In this document: one piece after another, positions 1-10,231 of the stretch
Numbering within the stretch: position 1 is the stretch's first letter
Layout: the number at the start of each line of letters is the position of its first letter
Origin: Pseudomonas sp. B33.4
Lineage (GTDB): Bacteria > Pseudomonadota > Gammaproteobacteria > Pseudomonadales > Pseudomonadaceae
DNA: 64,000 bases
NCBI RefSeq assembly: GCF_034555375.1
Contig: NZ_CP140706.1
Location: forward strand, 3,029,001 to 3,093,000
Direction: 5' to 3'
Position numbers and translations under genes: made by a program
The notes under the pieces: generated by a model
The model's input: only the letters and a program-made list of their open reading frames with translations
Database searches by the model: none
Told to the model about the DNA's origin: nothing

Positions 1-1450
1 CCTTGCCGCCCGGTGAGCTCAGGGTTTTGAAGGTGCTGCGGGTCTTGTTTGCCGGCAGGTCGTAGGGGACGACGTTTTCCTTGTGGTACAGGCAACCGGT
101 GACCAGTGGCTGATCGGGATCGCCTTCAAGGAAGGTGACGAGGACTTCCATGCCGATGCGCGGGATGGCGATGCCGCCGTACGCGGCGCCGGCCCAGCCG
201 CTGGCGACGCGCATCCAGCAGGTGGTTTTGTCGTTGGACTGACCGTCGCGGTCCCAGTGGAATTGCACTTTGATGCGGCCGTATTGGTCGCAGTGGATTT
301 CTTCGCCTGCGGGGCCGGTGACGACGGCGGTCTGGCTGCCGAGGACTTTTGGTTTCGGGTGTTCAAGGGCAGGGCGGTAGTGCGCGTCCCACGGGGTGGC
401 GAGGAAGCTGTTGCGGTAGCCCTGGTGGAAATCGCTTTTGTTATCGGTGACGTCGCTGGTGACGTTTTCGCCGAGCACTTGCGGTTGTTTGCCTTCGTGG
501 AAGACTTCCAGCAGCAGCCACAGGTCGTTCCACTCGGCGCGCGGGTGTTCGGCCAGCGTCAGGAAATGGCCGCTGGTGAGGGTCGGCTCGTCACCTTTGC
601 CTTCGGCGAGTTTGTAGTCGCTGCGATGGCGTTCGAGGGCGCGGGTGGAAAGGAACTTGCCGCGCTCGCGGGTGGTGAAGCGGCCGGGGTAGTCGTAGTC
701 CTCGAGGTCCGGGGCGAACTCGGTTTTGACCGCGCCTTCGGGGAGGATCTTTGGTTTCTCAAAGTCGTAGTCGCGGCGGCTGACGCGGGTGGTGCGGGTT
801 TCCAGGCGCAGGTTGAAGCGTTTGATCACCGGTTTGTCGGCGGCCATGCCGGAGTCTTGCTGGTAGCTCACCGGTTTCAGCTTGCGGAACACGGTCTGGT
901 CGTCGCCAAACACCAGTTTGTGGCCGCTGCTGCTGTGCTGGAAGTGGAAGTGAATACCTTCTTCCTCGCACAGGCGCTGGATGAAATGCAGGTCGGATTC
1001 GTCGTACTGCACGCAGTATTCGCGTTCCGGGTACTCGGCGCCGAGCTGGAAGCTGTAGGCGTCGGCGAGGATGCCGCGATCTTCCAGGACCTGAGCGATG
1101 ATCTTCGGTACGGTCAGTTGCTGGAAAATCTGCTGATCATGGTTGTGCCGCAGGTAGGCCAGTTGTGGCACCAGGCTGAGGCTGTAACGGGTCAGGGTCT
1201 TGCCGGAGTCGCCTTGCTCGATGCGATAGACCAGACCGTGGATCTTGCCTTCGCCGGTCGGGCCGAAAGTCAGGACGCCGGGCTTGTGCAACAGCTCTTC
1301 GAGTTTGAGGTCGGGGCGGGCGCTGACGAGTTCGAGGTCGAAACGGAACGGTTGGTTGAGGGCTTCGCGACCGGTGAAGCTGAGGACTTGCAGGTCGGCG
1401 TTGGCGCCTTCAAGCGTGAGGGTGATGTGGGTTGCGTTGGCGTCCAGCAT
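1..1450 (-). CDS. vgrG: Type VI secretion tip protein VgrG (TssI), partial
   Basis: VgrG trimers form the puncturing tip of the type VI secretion needle and carry effectors. Translating the minus strand from the ATG at 1450 gives an open frame to the window edge (about 483 codons). It has the family landmarks in order: an N-terminal gp27-like domain (MLDANATHITLTLEG, then the REYCVQYDESDLHFIQRLCEEEGIHF motif split over residues near 150), and the start of the gp5/OB-fold region with HCDQYGRIKVQFHWDRDG and CWMRVASGWAG. The C-terminus, where any effector extension would sit, lies outside the window. No other T6SS structural gene is adjacent, so this is probably an orphan or satellite vgrG. Family call is firm; the cognate effector cannot be seen. 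Confidence 0.93.
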   Translation of the reverse strand, partial: MLDANATHITLTLEGANADLQVLSFTGREALNQPFRFDLELVSARPDLKLEELLHKPGVLTFGPTGEGKIHGLVYRIEQGDSGKTLTRYSLSLVPQLAYLRHNHDQQIFQQLTVPKIIAQVLEDRGILADAYSFQLGAEYPEREYCVQYDESDLHFIQRLCEEEGIHFHFQHSSSGHKLVFGDDQTVFRKLKPVSYQQDSGMAADKPVIKRFNLRLETRTTRVSRRDYDFEKPKILPEGAVKTEFAPDLEDYDYPGRFTTRERGKFLSTRALERHRSDYKLAEGKGDEPTLTSGHFLTLAEHPRAEWNDLWLLLEVFHEGKQPQVLGENVTSDVTDNKSDFHQGYRNSFLATPWDAHYRPALEHPKPKVLGSQTAVVTGPAGEEIHCDQYGRIKVQFHWDRDGQSNDKTTCWMRVASGWAGAAYGGIAIPRIGMEVLVTFLEGDPDQPLVTGCLYHKENVVPYDLPANKTRSTFKTLSSPGGK

Positions 1451-1824
1451 GCCTTGAATTCCGTCCGTTGAATAAGCAGGGGACGGATGATGGAGGATTA
1501 AGCGGCCTCGTTCAAGGCACAAAAGCCGTAGGTCTGGCAGGTTTGCGGTATAGGGAAAACCCTTAGATGGGGTGTTTGGCCCAATGAAACCGGGCGGTTT
1601 GTGCGAATCGGTGCTCACTGCCGGCAACTTTTCCCACGACCCTGAGTAGAAGAATCATCAGTCAGATTCAGACTAAAGTCGCCTGTAGCACGTCAAAGCC
1701 ATCTGCCATCATTGCCGTTCACCCCTGCGTGTTCACTTTCTCCTGGCTCAATCTGACCCGGGACGGGAGCTATTTTTCTGGCTTGTTGCGCGCTTGCGCA
1801 AACGCTGCATTGTTGGAGTTTTTC
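1451..1824. other. Intergenic region between vgrG and the porin gene
   Basis: This 374-base gap separates divergently transcribed vgrG (minus) and the porin (plus), so it should hold both promoters. No convincing ORF, repeat or hairpin was seen. A reading frame open from 1729 runs into the porin, but the porin start is better placed at 1825. Confidence 0.5.
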
Positions 1825-3126
1825 ATGCGTCCCCCATTTCCCCTCATCACCCCGCGCCAGTCGTTTGGCTTCGGAGCCTTTGTGCTGTGCGCAGGTTTTA
1901 CCGCACAGGTTCAGGCCAGCGGATTTTTTGAAGACACCACGGCGAAAATCGAATCGCGCACGGTGTACTTCAACCGCGATTTCCGTGATGGGAGCACCTC
2001 GAACGCTCAGGGCGCCTCCAAGCGTGAAGAGTCGGCACAGGGCTTTATTCTCAACCTGCAATCGGGCTACACCGACGGTACCGTGGGTTTCGGTATCGAT
2101 GCGCTGGGCATGCTCGGCTTTCAACTCGATTCCAGCCCGGACCGCAGCAACAGCGGCTTGTTGCCCTCCAGCGGCAACGACCCGCGCGGCTCGAAAGGGC
2201 AATACGCAAAAATGGGTCTGACCGCCAAGGTCAAGGTTTCGGGCACGGTGCTGAAGTACGGCGCGCTGCTGCCGGATCTGCCGCTGCTGAAATACAACGA
2301 CGGTCGTTTGCTGCCGACCATGTTCAATGGCGCGATGCTCAATTCTAAAGAGGTGAAAGACCTGACCTTCATGGCCGCGCGCCTGGACAAGTACACCGCG
2401 CGCGATTCCACCGACTCGCAAGATATCCGCGTGCACTGCAAGAACAAGCGCTACGCCTGCAACACCACCGCCGATCATTTCGACATGTACGGCTTCGACT
2501 ACAAGATCAATGATCGTCTGACCGCGCAGTATCACTACGCCGAACTGGAAGACATCTATCGTCAGCACTTCGTCGGGCTGCTGGGTAATCAACCGTTAGC
2601 TGGCGGTGTACTTAAAGCAGATCTGCGGGTGCTGAAAAGTGCCGACAGCGGCGATGCCAAGGCCGGTTCCATCGATAACCGGGCGTTGAGCGGCATGCTC
2701 TCTTACGCGCACAGCGGTCACACCTTCAGCGCCGGCTGGCAGCGCATGAACGGCGACAACTCGATGCCGTATCTGGATGGCAGTAACCCGTATCTGGTCA
2801 ACTATGTGCAGGTCAACGACTTCGCCGCTGCGCAGGAACGTTCCTGGCAACTGCGTTATGACTATGACTTCAAGGCCATTGGTATTAATGGTTTGAGCTT
2901 CCTGACCCGTTATGTGAACGGTGACCACATCAAGGTGTTGGGCAGTGATCAGGAAGGCAAGGAGTGGGAACGCGACAGCGAGTTGAAGTATGTGATTCAG
3001 ACGGGCACGTTCAAGGATGTGAGTCTGCGTTTGCGTAATGCGACGTATCGCACCAACTATGAGAAGTTTGCCCGGGATGTGGATGAGACACGGTTGATTG
3101 TGAGTTATAGCTTTTCGGTGTTGTAG
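1825..3126 (+). CDS. OprD-family outer membrane porin
   Basis: OprD-type porins are 18-strand outer-membrane channels taking up small substrates such as amino acids, carboxylates or aromatic acids. The product is 433 residues, the usual length. It begins with a signal peptide (MRPPFPLITPRQ, hydrophobic GFGAFVLCAGFTAQVQA) followed by the typical mature start SGFFEDTTAKIESRTVYFNRDFRDG. The body alternates aromatic and polar residues as in beta strands and ends in SYSFSVL. The start at 1825 is preferred over an in-frame ATG 96 bases upstream because TTGGAG lies 7 bases before it and the signal peptide begins there. It stands alone, followed by a REP doublet; the substrate cannot be inferred. Confidence 0.88.
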   Translation: MRPPFPLITPRQSFGFGAFVLCAGFTAQVQASGFFEDTTAKIESRTVYFNRDFRDGSTSNAQGASKREESAQGFILNLQSGYTDGTVGFGIDALGMLGFQLDSSPDRSNSGLLPSSGNDPRGSKGQYAKMGLTAKVKVSGTVLKYGALLPDLPLLKYNDGRLLPTMFNGAMLNSKEVKDLTFMAARLDKYTARDSTDSQDIRVHCKNKRYACNTTADHFDMYGFDYKINDRLTAQYHYAELEDIYRQHFVGLLGNQPLAGGVLKADLRVLKSADSGDAKAGSIDNRALSGMLSYAHSGHTFSAGWQRMNGDNSMPYLDGSNPYLVNYVQVNDFAAAQERSWQLRYDYDFKAIGINGLSFLTRYVNGDHIKVLGSDQEGKEWERDSELKYVIQTGTFKDVSLRLRNATYRTNYEKFARDVDETRLIVSYSFSVL

Positions 3127-3155
3127 GTCTTGGATGTGTAGTGCTTGATCGGGCG

Positions 3156-3250
3156 CTATCGCGAGCAGGCTCACTCCTACAGGGGATCTTCAGTGGACGC
3201 GGATATCGTGTTCGACATTGATCCATTGTAGGAGTGAGCCTGCTCGCGAT
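3156..3250. repeat. REP doublet, family A (inverted pair)
   Basis: Two inverted copies of a REP sequence with core TGTAGGAGTGAGCCTGCTCG flank a spacer of about 40 bases. The arms run from about 3156 to 3182 and from 3227 to 3250. The pair lies between the convergent porin and lipoprotein genes and could fold into a long hairpin. The same core recurs at 11195-11283 and 12858-12947. Confidence 0.88.
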
Positions 3251-3269
3251 GAGGCCCTTGAAGTCACCG

Positions 3270-3890
3270 TTACAACCAATGCCAGAACCGGCTCCAGAAC
3301 CCCCGATTCAAATCGTCCTTGCACCCGGCATATTGCCGCGCATATACATCCGAGCGGTTCTGCACTTTGCGCGCCGTTGGCATCAGCCAGGCTTTGCTCG
3401 CGTAAGTCTTGTTGCGGAAGCCGCCCCAGCCTTCGTGGTAGTTGAGGTACTGGTTATAGGCGTCGTACTTGTAGACGCCGTTGATCGAATAGGTTTTGTC
3501 CATGTACCAGCCGACAAAGTCGATGGCGTCGTCGAAGTCTTCGCGATCGGCTCCGCTGCGGCCGGTGCTTTTCTGGTAATCGGCCCAGACTTCATCCTTG
3601 GCTTGCGCATAACCTGAAGCGGTCGACACGCGGCCCCACGGGATCACCCACAGCAGGTATTTGCGCGGGGTCTTGGCGTCGTAGCGGTAGCCGGATTCCT
3701 GATACATGATCGCGAAGGGCACCTGAATCGGCACGCCCCAGCGTTTTTGCGTGACTTGCGCAGCGTCGTACCAGTCGCTTTTTTCCCGGAAGATTTCGCA
3801 GATGTCTTCCGGCGAGCGGGGCGGCGAGGTGCCGCACCCGCTCAGTAGCGTTGCCAGTGTCAGTAGTCCAAGCGTCTGCCCGTAATTCAA
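3270..3890 (-). CDS. Lipoprotein with lytic transglycosylase (SLT)-like fold
   Basis: The 206-residue product has a lipoprotein signal ending in the lipobox LLSGC (lipidated Cys19). The body has the features of goose-lysozyme/SLT-type domains: a putative catalytic Glu in MYQESGY, then GYAQAKDEVWADYQ and a Tyr-rich C-terminal segment (YNQYLNYHEGWGG). It would act on, or bind, peptidoglycan from the periplasmic face of a membrane. Genes of this kind occur as single cistrons in Pseudomonas. The enzymatic call is moderate, because only motif-level similarity is visible; the lipoprotein call is strong. Confidence 0.75.
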   Translation of the reverse strand: MNYGQTLGLLTLATLLSGCGTSPPRSPEDICEIFREKSDWYDAAQVTQKRWGVPIQVPFAIMYQESGYRYDAKTPRKYLLWVIPWGRVSTASGYAQAKDEVWADYQKSTGRSGADREDFDDAIDFVGWYMDKTYSINGVYKYDAYNQYLNYHEGWGGFRNKTYASKAWLMPTARKVQNRSDVYARQYAGCKDDLNRGFWSRFWHWL

Positions 3891-3935
3891 AAGCCGTTAT
3901 CCCGTCGTGCGCAAAAAGGCCGACAGTCTACGCGC

Positions 3936-4874
3936 TCAGCTCAATTGGTGACGATAGGGCAGATCCGGGCCGGTCTTGCTGCAGGTCAGCGCGGCGGCTT
4001 GCACGGCGAACCTGAGCATGGCGTCGATCTGCTCGCGGGCGAGTTGCTGAACGCCTTCGACCGAGTCCAGACCGTGCTCGGTCAGCCAGGTGATCAACGC
4101 GGCCTGGAAGGTGTCGCCCGCGCCAACGGTGTCGGCAATCTTTACCGAGGCTGCCGGGACTGACCATGTGCCGTGTTGGCGGCTGAACACGGTGGCGCCG
4201 TCGCCGCCCCGGGTGAGGAAGACGATCTGGCAGCGTTGTTCGAGCCAGCCTTCGATCACGCGTTGCGGGTCCTGTTCGGGATAGAGCAGGCTCAAGTCTT
4301 CGTCGCTGACCTTGATCAGATCGGCGAGCGGCACCAGCGTCGCGATGCGCTCACGCCACAGGTCGATGTTCGGCTCGGGATTGAGGCGCACGTTCGGGTC
4401 GAGGGTGATCAGGCGTTTGCCGCTTTCACGCTGCACCAGGGTCAGCAAGGTGTCGCCGATCGGCTGCACCACCAGCGAGAACGAGCCGATATGCAGACCA
4501 CGCACCTCGGGGCCCAGTGTCGGCAGATGCGCAAGACTCAGTTGCCGATCGGCACAGCCTTCACCACGAAAGCTGTAGTGCGGCGAGCCATTGGCACCGA
4601 CGGCGACCATGGCCAGCGTGGTCGGCGCGGCGAACTCCACCAGATAGTCCGGGCACACGCCTTCGTCCTGCAGCACTTGCTGCAAGCGGCGGCCGAGGTA
4701 GTCGGTGGACAGCCCGCCAAACAAGGCCGAGTCCACGCCCAGACGGCGCAAACCGACAGCGACGTTGAACGGCGAGCCGCCGGCAATCGCCTTGAAATTC
4801 ACTTTCGAGGCCAGACCACTGGCATCGTCTTCACTGAAAAAATCAAACAGGGCTTCGCCACACACCAAATACAT
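3936..4874 (-). CDS. mtlZ: PfkB-family fructokinase MtlZ
   Basis: Phosphorylates fructose, the product of mannitol oxidation, to fructose 6-phosphate with ATP. The 312-residue protein starts MYLVCGEALFDFF and has the ribokinase/PfkB signatures: the N-terminal GGSPFNVAVGLRRLG sugar-binding segment and the C-terminal DTVGAGDTFQAAL motif with the catalytic Asp of GAGD. An in-frame ATG further upstream (4955) would overlap mtlY and lacks support, so the start is set at 4874, 13 bases after the mtlY stop. It is the last gene of the mtlEFGKDYZ operon. Substrate assignment rests on operon context. Confidence 0.9.
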   Translation of the reverse strand: MYLVCGEALFDFFSEDDASGLASKVNFKAIAGGSPFNVAVGLRRLGVDSALFGGLSTDYLGRRLQQVLQDEGVCPDYLVEFAAPTTLAMVAVGANGSPHYSFRGEGCADRQLSLAHLPTLGPEVRGLHIGSFSLVVQPIGDTLLTLVQRESGKRLITLDPNVRLNPEPNIDLWRERIATLVPLADLIKVSDEDLSLLYPEQDPQRVIEGWLEQRCQIVFLTRGGDGATVFSRQHGTWSVPAASVKIADTVGAGDTFQAALITWLTEHGLDSVEGVQQLAREQIDAMLRFAVQAAALTCSKTGPDLPYRHQLS

Positions 4875-4887
4875 AATTGTTTGCTCT

Positions 4888-6384
4888 TTATAGGGTTGCG
4901 ACATGCTGTTGATAGCGTTCATAGGCCTGCTGGAACGCCGCGACGTTGACGGCAATCGGCAGGGTTTCGCTGCTGGAATCGAGTTTCACGCAGCGCTGGC
5001 ACAGGTCGGCGAGGGTGTCTTCGTGGCCGTTCGACCAGGATTTGCACCACGCCGCTTGTATCGCCGCGCCGAGGGCGGCAGCTTCGCTTTGTTCGGTGCA
5101 GATCACTGGGGTGTTCATGATGTCGGCGACGATCTGCCGCCACACCGCGCTTTTCGAACCGCCGCCGATCAGGCAAATGCTGCGGCTTTGTAAACCATTG
5201 TGGCGGAGCAAATCCAGCCCGTAGCGCAAACCGAAGGTGGTGCCTTCGACAGCGGCGCGGCAGAGGTTGGCCTGTGTCAGGTTATCCAGCGTCAAACCGT
5301 GCAGGCTGCCGGTGGCGTGGGGCAGGGCGGGGACGCGTTCGCCGTTGAGGAACGGCAGCATGCTCACGCCGTTAGCGCCGATGGGGGCCTGGGCGACGAG
5401 CTCGTTGAACTGCTGCAGATCGAGGTCGAACAGCTCACGAATCGCGCCGGTGGCGTTGGTCAGGTTCATGGTGCAGATCAGCGGCAACCAACCGCCACTC
5501 GACGAGCAGAACGTCGCAACCGAGGCGTCCGGGCTGACTTTCGGCACTTCGGAATAGGCGTACACCGTGCCGGAGGAGCCGAGGCTCATGGTGATCGCGC
5601 CGGGCTGAATATTGCCGGTGCCGATGGCGCCCATCATGTTGTCGCCGCCACCGCTGGAGACCAGCGCATTGGGGTTGATGCCGAGGTGTTCGGCAATCGC
5701 CGGGAGGAGGGTGCCGACTGATTGGTGCGCGTCGATCAACTCCGGTAAAGCTGCTTGCAGGCGTCCGCTGGCGTCGATGTCGCGCAGCAGTTGCAAGTCC
5801 CATTGGCGGGTGCGCACGTTGAAATAGCCGGTGCCGGAAGCGTCGCCGTATTCGCTGCAGGCGCGGCCGGTGAGCCAGAAGTTCAGGTAGTCGTGGGGCA
5901 GCAGGATGCGTGCGATGCGCGAGAACACTACGGGGTGTTGTTCTTTGGTCCAGAGCAGTTTCGACACGGTGTAGCCTGGGGCGATGACCACGCCGAGGCG
6001 TTCCAGTGAACCTTTTTCACCGCCCAGATGAGTCAGCAGACGGTCGTTTTCGGCGCTGGTTTCGGTGTCGCACCAGAGCTTGGCCGGGCGCAGCACTTCA
6101 CCTTGATCATCGAGCAGGACCAGACCGTGTTGCTGGCCGGAGACGCCGATGCCGAGGATCGACTGGCCATCGACATTCGCCGCCAGCAGGGCGCTGCGGG
6201 TGGCGAGGGTGAAGGCTTCCAGCCATTGCTGGGTGTCTTGTTCGCGGCGGCCGTTGGCGCCGCTGATCATCGTGTGGGCGGCGGCGCCCTGGCCGAGGAC
6301 TTGACCGGTCGCGGCGTCGAGGATGATGGCTTTGGTGCCTTGGGTGCCGCAGTCGATGCCCAGGAAGAGTTGTTGTGTTGTCAT
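4888..6384 (-). CDS. mtlY: Xylulokinase MtlY
   Basis: Member of the FGGY carbohydrate kinase family, converting D-xylulose (from oxidation of D-arabitol) to D-xylulose 5-phosphate. The 498-residue protein opens with the ATPase-fold phosphate-1 loop LGIDCGTQGTKAII, has GVSGQQHGLVLLD, the phosphate-2 loop SLGSSGTVYA and the adenosine motif IGGGSKSAVWRQI. Its length matches bacterial XylB. It lies between mtlD and mtlZ, so the operon can process both mannitol and arabitol. It is separated from mtlD by about 290 bases holding a repeat element, the largest gap in the operon. Confidence 0.92.
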   Translation of the reverse strand: MTTQQLFLGIDCGTQGTKAIILDAATGQVLGQGAAAHTMISGANGRREQDTQQWLEAFTLATRSALLAANVDGQSILGIGVSGQQHGLVLLDDQGEVLRPAKLWCDTETSAENDRLLTHLGGEKGSLERLGVVIAPGYTVSKLLWTKEQHPVVFSRIARILLPHDYLNFWLTGRACSEYGDASGTGYFNVRTRQWDLQLLRDIDASGRLQAALPELIDAHQSVGTLLPAIAEHLGINPNALVSSGGGDNMMGAIGTGNIQPGAITMSLGSSGTVYAYSEVPKVSPDASVATFCSSSGGWLPLICTMNLTNATGAIRELFDLDLQQFNELVAQAPIGANGVSMLPFLNGERVPALPHATGSLHGLTLDNLTQANLCRAAVEGTTFGLRYGLDLLRHNGLQSRSICLIGGGSKSAVWRQIVADIMNTPVICTEQSEAAALGAAIQAAWCKSWSNGHEDTLADLCQRCVKLDSSSETLPIAVNVAAFQQAYERYQQHVATL

Positions 6385-6423
6385 GTTTGAACCATTCGGG
6401 GTGTGGTGAAGATCAAGAGCTTA

Positions 6424-6670
6424 CCCCCTCACCCCAGCCCTCTCCCCCAAGGGGGCGAGGGGGAAGGGAGCCGATCGGGGGCTGTTCAAAATTTGAGTTT
6501 GACTCCGGATATCTCAATCAGGTGCTGTTCAAAATCTGAGTTCGACTGCGGTTCTCTCAAACCGGAGCTGTTCAAAACCTGAGTTCAACTCCGGACTTTC
6601 AGGTCGATGTAAGGCGCACAAACCACTCGGTCAGTCCCCTCTACCTCCGGGAGAGGGCTAGGGTGAGGGG
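6424..6670. repeat. Composite repeat: three 43-base tandem units inside an inverted repeat
   Basis: The gap between mtlD and mtlY holds three successive degenerate units that each begin GCTGTTCAAAA, at 6481, 6524 and 6567, giving an exact 43-base period. Each continues with CTGAGTTCGACTCCGG or a close variant. Outside them lie inverted arms: CCCCTCACCCCAGCCCTCTC from about 6424, and its near complement GAGAGGGCTAGGGTGAGGGG ending at 6670. The structure looks like a small non-coding, mobile or REP-like element inserted within the operon. Confidence 0.85.
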
Positions 6671-6674
6671 CTTT

Positions 6675-8147
6675 TCAATCCAGAATCCGCTGCAAAGTCC
6701 GCGTCACACCGTCCTCGCGCAAGCTATTGCAGCACCACTCAAACGCCGCCACAAACTCCGCCGAACGCGGAATCGCCGTGCCAAAAATCTCCTCGACCGC
6801 CAACAACCGCTGCGTAATTAAAGCATCGTCCGCCACCAACGCCTGAAAAAACGCCGCGCGTGGATCAGGAATCGAATAGGTATCACCATTCTCATCCACA
6901 CCCTTCAAATACAACGCCCACGCCGCCACCACCAACGCCGCCCGTTTGGTCTCCTGCCCATCGGCAATCAACCGGTTGATGGTCGGAATGGTGAACTTGG
7001 GAAACTTCGACGAACCGTCCGAACACACCCGCTCCAGTTGATCGGCAATCGCCTGATTGGAAAACCGCGCCACCAGGGTGTTTTTGTAATCCGTCAGATC
7101 AATGCCCGGCACCGGCGCCAGTTGCGGGGTCACGTCGAGATCCATGTAGGCGCGCATATAACGCACGAACAGCGGATCGTTCATGGTCTCGTGCACAAAC
7201 CGGTAGCCCTTCAAAAAGCCCAGATACGTCAGCGCGAGGTGGCTGCCGTTGAGCAATTTGATCTTCATTTCTTCGTAGGGCGAAACATCATTGGTGAACT
7301 GCACGCCAACCTTTTCCCAGGCCGGGCGACCGTTGACGAATTTGTCCTCCAGCACCCATTGCACGAACGGCTCGCAGACCACCGGCCAGGCATCGTCGAC
7401 GCTGTGTTTATCGGCCAGTTGCAGGCGATGCGCGGTGCTGGTCATCGGCGTGATGCGGTCGACCATGGCGTTGGGGAAACTGACGTTGGCGTCGATCCAG
7501 CTGCACAGGTTGCTATTGCGCAGCGTGGCAAATGCCAGTAGCGCCTTGCGCGTCACCGCGCCGTTATGCGGCAGGTTATCGCAAGACATCACGGTAAACG
7601 CCGGGATGCCCGCCGCCCGGCGTTTTTCCAGGGCTGCACACAAGAAACCGAACACGGTTTTCGGGTTGTCCGGGTGGGCCAGATCATGCTGAATCTGCGG
7701 CAAGTGCGCCATGAATTCGCCGTTGCTGTCGTCGATGCAATAACCGCCCTCGGTGATGGTCAGCGAGACGATGCGGATCTGTGGGTCGGCGAGTTTGTCG
7801 ATCAACGCCTGAGTGCCGTCCTCGGCCAGCAGCATGTCGCGAATCGCACCGATCACGCGGACTTCGGTGTCGTCGCTGTCACCGAGTTCGAACAGCGTGA
7901 ACAGATAATCCTGTTCCTTGAGATCGTCGCGGGCGCGGCGGTCTTCGGCGCGCAGGCCGACGCCGCAAATGGCCCAGTCGAGGGCTTCGCCGGTGTTCAT
8001 CAAGGCATCGGTGTAATACGCCTGATGCGCGCGATGGAAACCGCCGACGCCGATGTGGGCGATGCCTTGACGGGTGTCGCTGAGTTTGTAGGCCGGCAGT
8101 TGCACTTCGCTGGCCAGACGATGGAGGTTCTGTTGGTTGAGTTTCAT
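6675..8147 (-). CDS. mtlD: Mannitol 2-dehydrogenase MtlD
   Basis: Oxidises D-mannitol to D-fructose with NAD+ (also D-arabitol and sorbitol in this family). The 490-residue product fits the long-chain polyol dehydrogenase family. It has a Rossmann region (HIGVGGFHRAHQAYY) and the catalytic segment KIKLLNGSH. By direct count Lys295, Asn300 and His303 fall at the numbers known for the P. fluorescens enzyme. It lies 15 bases after mtlK in transcription order, and its 3' end is followed by the composite 43-base repeat before mtlY. Confidence 0.96.
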   Translation of the reverse strand: MKLNQQNLHRLASEVQLPAYKLSDTRQGIAHIGVGGFHRAHQAYYTDALMNTGEALDWAICGVGLRAEDRRARDDLKEQDYLFTLFELGDSDDTEVRVIGAIRDMLLAEDGTQALIDKLADPQIRIVSLTITEGGYCIDDSNGEFMAHLPQIQHDLAHPDNPKTVFGFLCAALEKRRAAGIPAFTVMSCDNLPHNGAVTRKALLAFATLRNSNLCSWIDANVSFPNAMVDRITPMTSTAHRLQLADKHSVDDAWPVVCEPFVQWVLEDKFVNGRPAWEKVGVQFTNDVSPYEEMKIKLLNGSHLALTYLGFLKGYRFVHETMNDPLFVRYMRAYMDLDVTPQLAPVPGIDLTDYKNTLVARFSNQAIADQLERVCSDGSSKFPKFTIPTINRLIADGQETKRAALVVAAWALYLKGVDENGDTYSIPDPRAAFFQALVADDALITQRLLAVEEIFGTAIPRSAEFVAAFEWCCNSLREDGVTRTLQRILD

Positions 8148-8162
8148 CGGGAGTTCTCGAAA

Positions 8163-9266
<1,104 letters not shown>

Positions 9267-9297
9267 GATGATGGGCCTCCGCAATGTTGTTTTTTTA

Positions 9298-9381
9298 AGA
9301 TCAAAAGATCGCAGCCTGCGGCAGCTCCTACAGGGGGACGGCATGCTTTATGTAGGAGCTGCCGAAGGCTGCGATCTTTTG
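9298..9381. repeat. REP doublet, family B (inverted pair) between mtlG and mtlK
   Basis: Inverted arms containing GATCGCAGCCTGCGGCAGCT and its complement are separated by a short spacer. The same family occurs at 27596-27680 and 35500-35583. In the mRNA it would form a long hairpin just downstream of mtlG and upstream of the mtlK ribosome binding site. Confidence 0.88.
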
Positions 9382-9392
9382 CTTTTCAATCT

Positions 9393-10223
9393 TCATTTCA
9401 CGGCACCGAACGAGAGGCCGCGCACCAGTTGCTTCTGGCTGATCCAGCCGAAGATCAGAATCGGCGCACACGCCAGGGTCGACACCGCCGACAACTTGGC
9501 CCAGAACAAGCCTTCCGGACTCGAATACGAGGCGATCAACGCCGTCAGTGGCGCGGCTTTCGACGAGGTCAGGTTCAGCGACCAGAACGCCTCGTTCCAG
9601 CACAGGATCAGCGACAGCAGCACGGTGGAAGCGAGGCCACCCTTGGCGATCGGCAGCAGCACGCGGACCATTTCCTGCCACAGCGTGGCGCCGTCGAGGC
9701 GCGCGGCTTCGAGGATGTCTTTGGGGATGTCCTTGAAGTAGGTGTAAACCATCCAGACCACGATCGGCAGGTTGATCAGCGTGTAGATCACGATCAGTGC
9801 GATGCGCGTGTCGAGCAGGCCAAAACTCTTCGCCAGCAGGTAGATCGGCATCAGCACGCCCACCGGCGGCAGCATCTTGGTCGAGAGCATCCACAGCAGT
9901 GTGCCTTTGGTGCGCTGGGTTTCGTAGAACGCCATCGAGTAGGCCGCCGGCACCGCGATCAACAGGCACAAAGCTGTGGCACTGAAGGAAATCACCACCG
10001 AGTTCCAGGCGAAGCTGAAGTAGTCGCTGCGCTCGTTGATGTGCAGGTAGTTCTCCAGCGTCGGCGTGAAGATGAACTGCGGCGGCGTGGCGAACGCGTC
10101 GATTTCGGTCTTGAAACTGGTCATCACCATCCAGAAGATCGGGAAGAAAATCACGATCGCGATGGCCCAGGCCAGGGTGCCGAGCAGCAGGCTTTGCAGC
10201 CGGCGGGATTGTTGAAGAGTCAT
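9393..10223 (-). CDS. mtlG: Polyol ABC transporter permease MtlG
   Basis: Inner-membrane permease of the MalG type. The 276-residue product has six hydrophobic segments, starting with SLLLGTLAWAIAIVIFFPIFW. The EAA loop EAARLDGATLWQEMVRVLLP contacts the ATPase MtlK. It ends LVRGLSFGAVK, the usual C-terminus of this family. It follows mtlF by 8 bases, so the two permeases are probably translated together. Confidence 0.94.
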   Translation of the reverse strand: MTLQQSRRLQSLLLGTLAWAIAIVIFFPIFWMVMTSFKTEIDAFATPPQFIFTPTLENYLHINERSDYFSFAWNSVVISFSATALCLLIAVPAAYSMAFYETQRTKGTLLWMLSTKMLPPVGVLMPIYLLAKSFGLLDTRIALIVIYTLINLPIVVWMVYTYFKDIPKDILEAARLDGATLWQEMVRVLLPIAKGGLASTVLLSLILCWNEAFWSLNLTSSKAAPLTALIASYSSPEGLFWAKLSAVSTLACAPILIFGWISQKQLVRGLSFGAVK

Positions 10224-10231
10224 GGCAGGCC

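Noticed and set aside
83..1471. Long plus-strand open frame opposite vgrG
   Set aside because: The minus strand carries a clear VgrG with family motifs; the plus-strand translation is Val/Ala/Glu-rich shadow typical of high-GC antisense frames.
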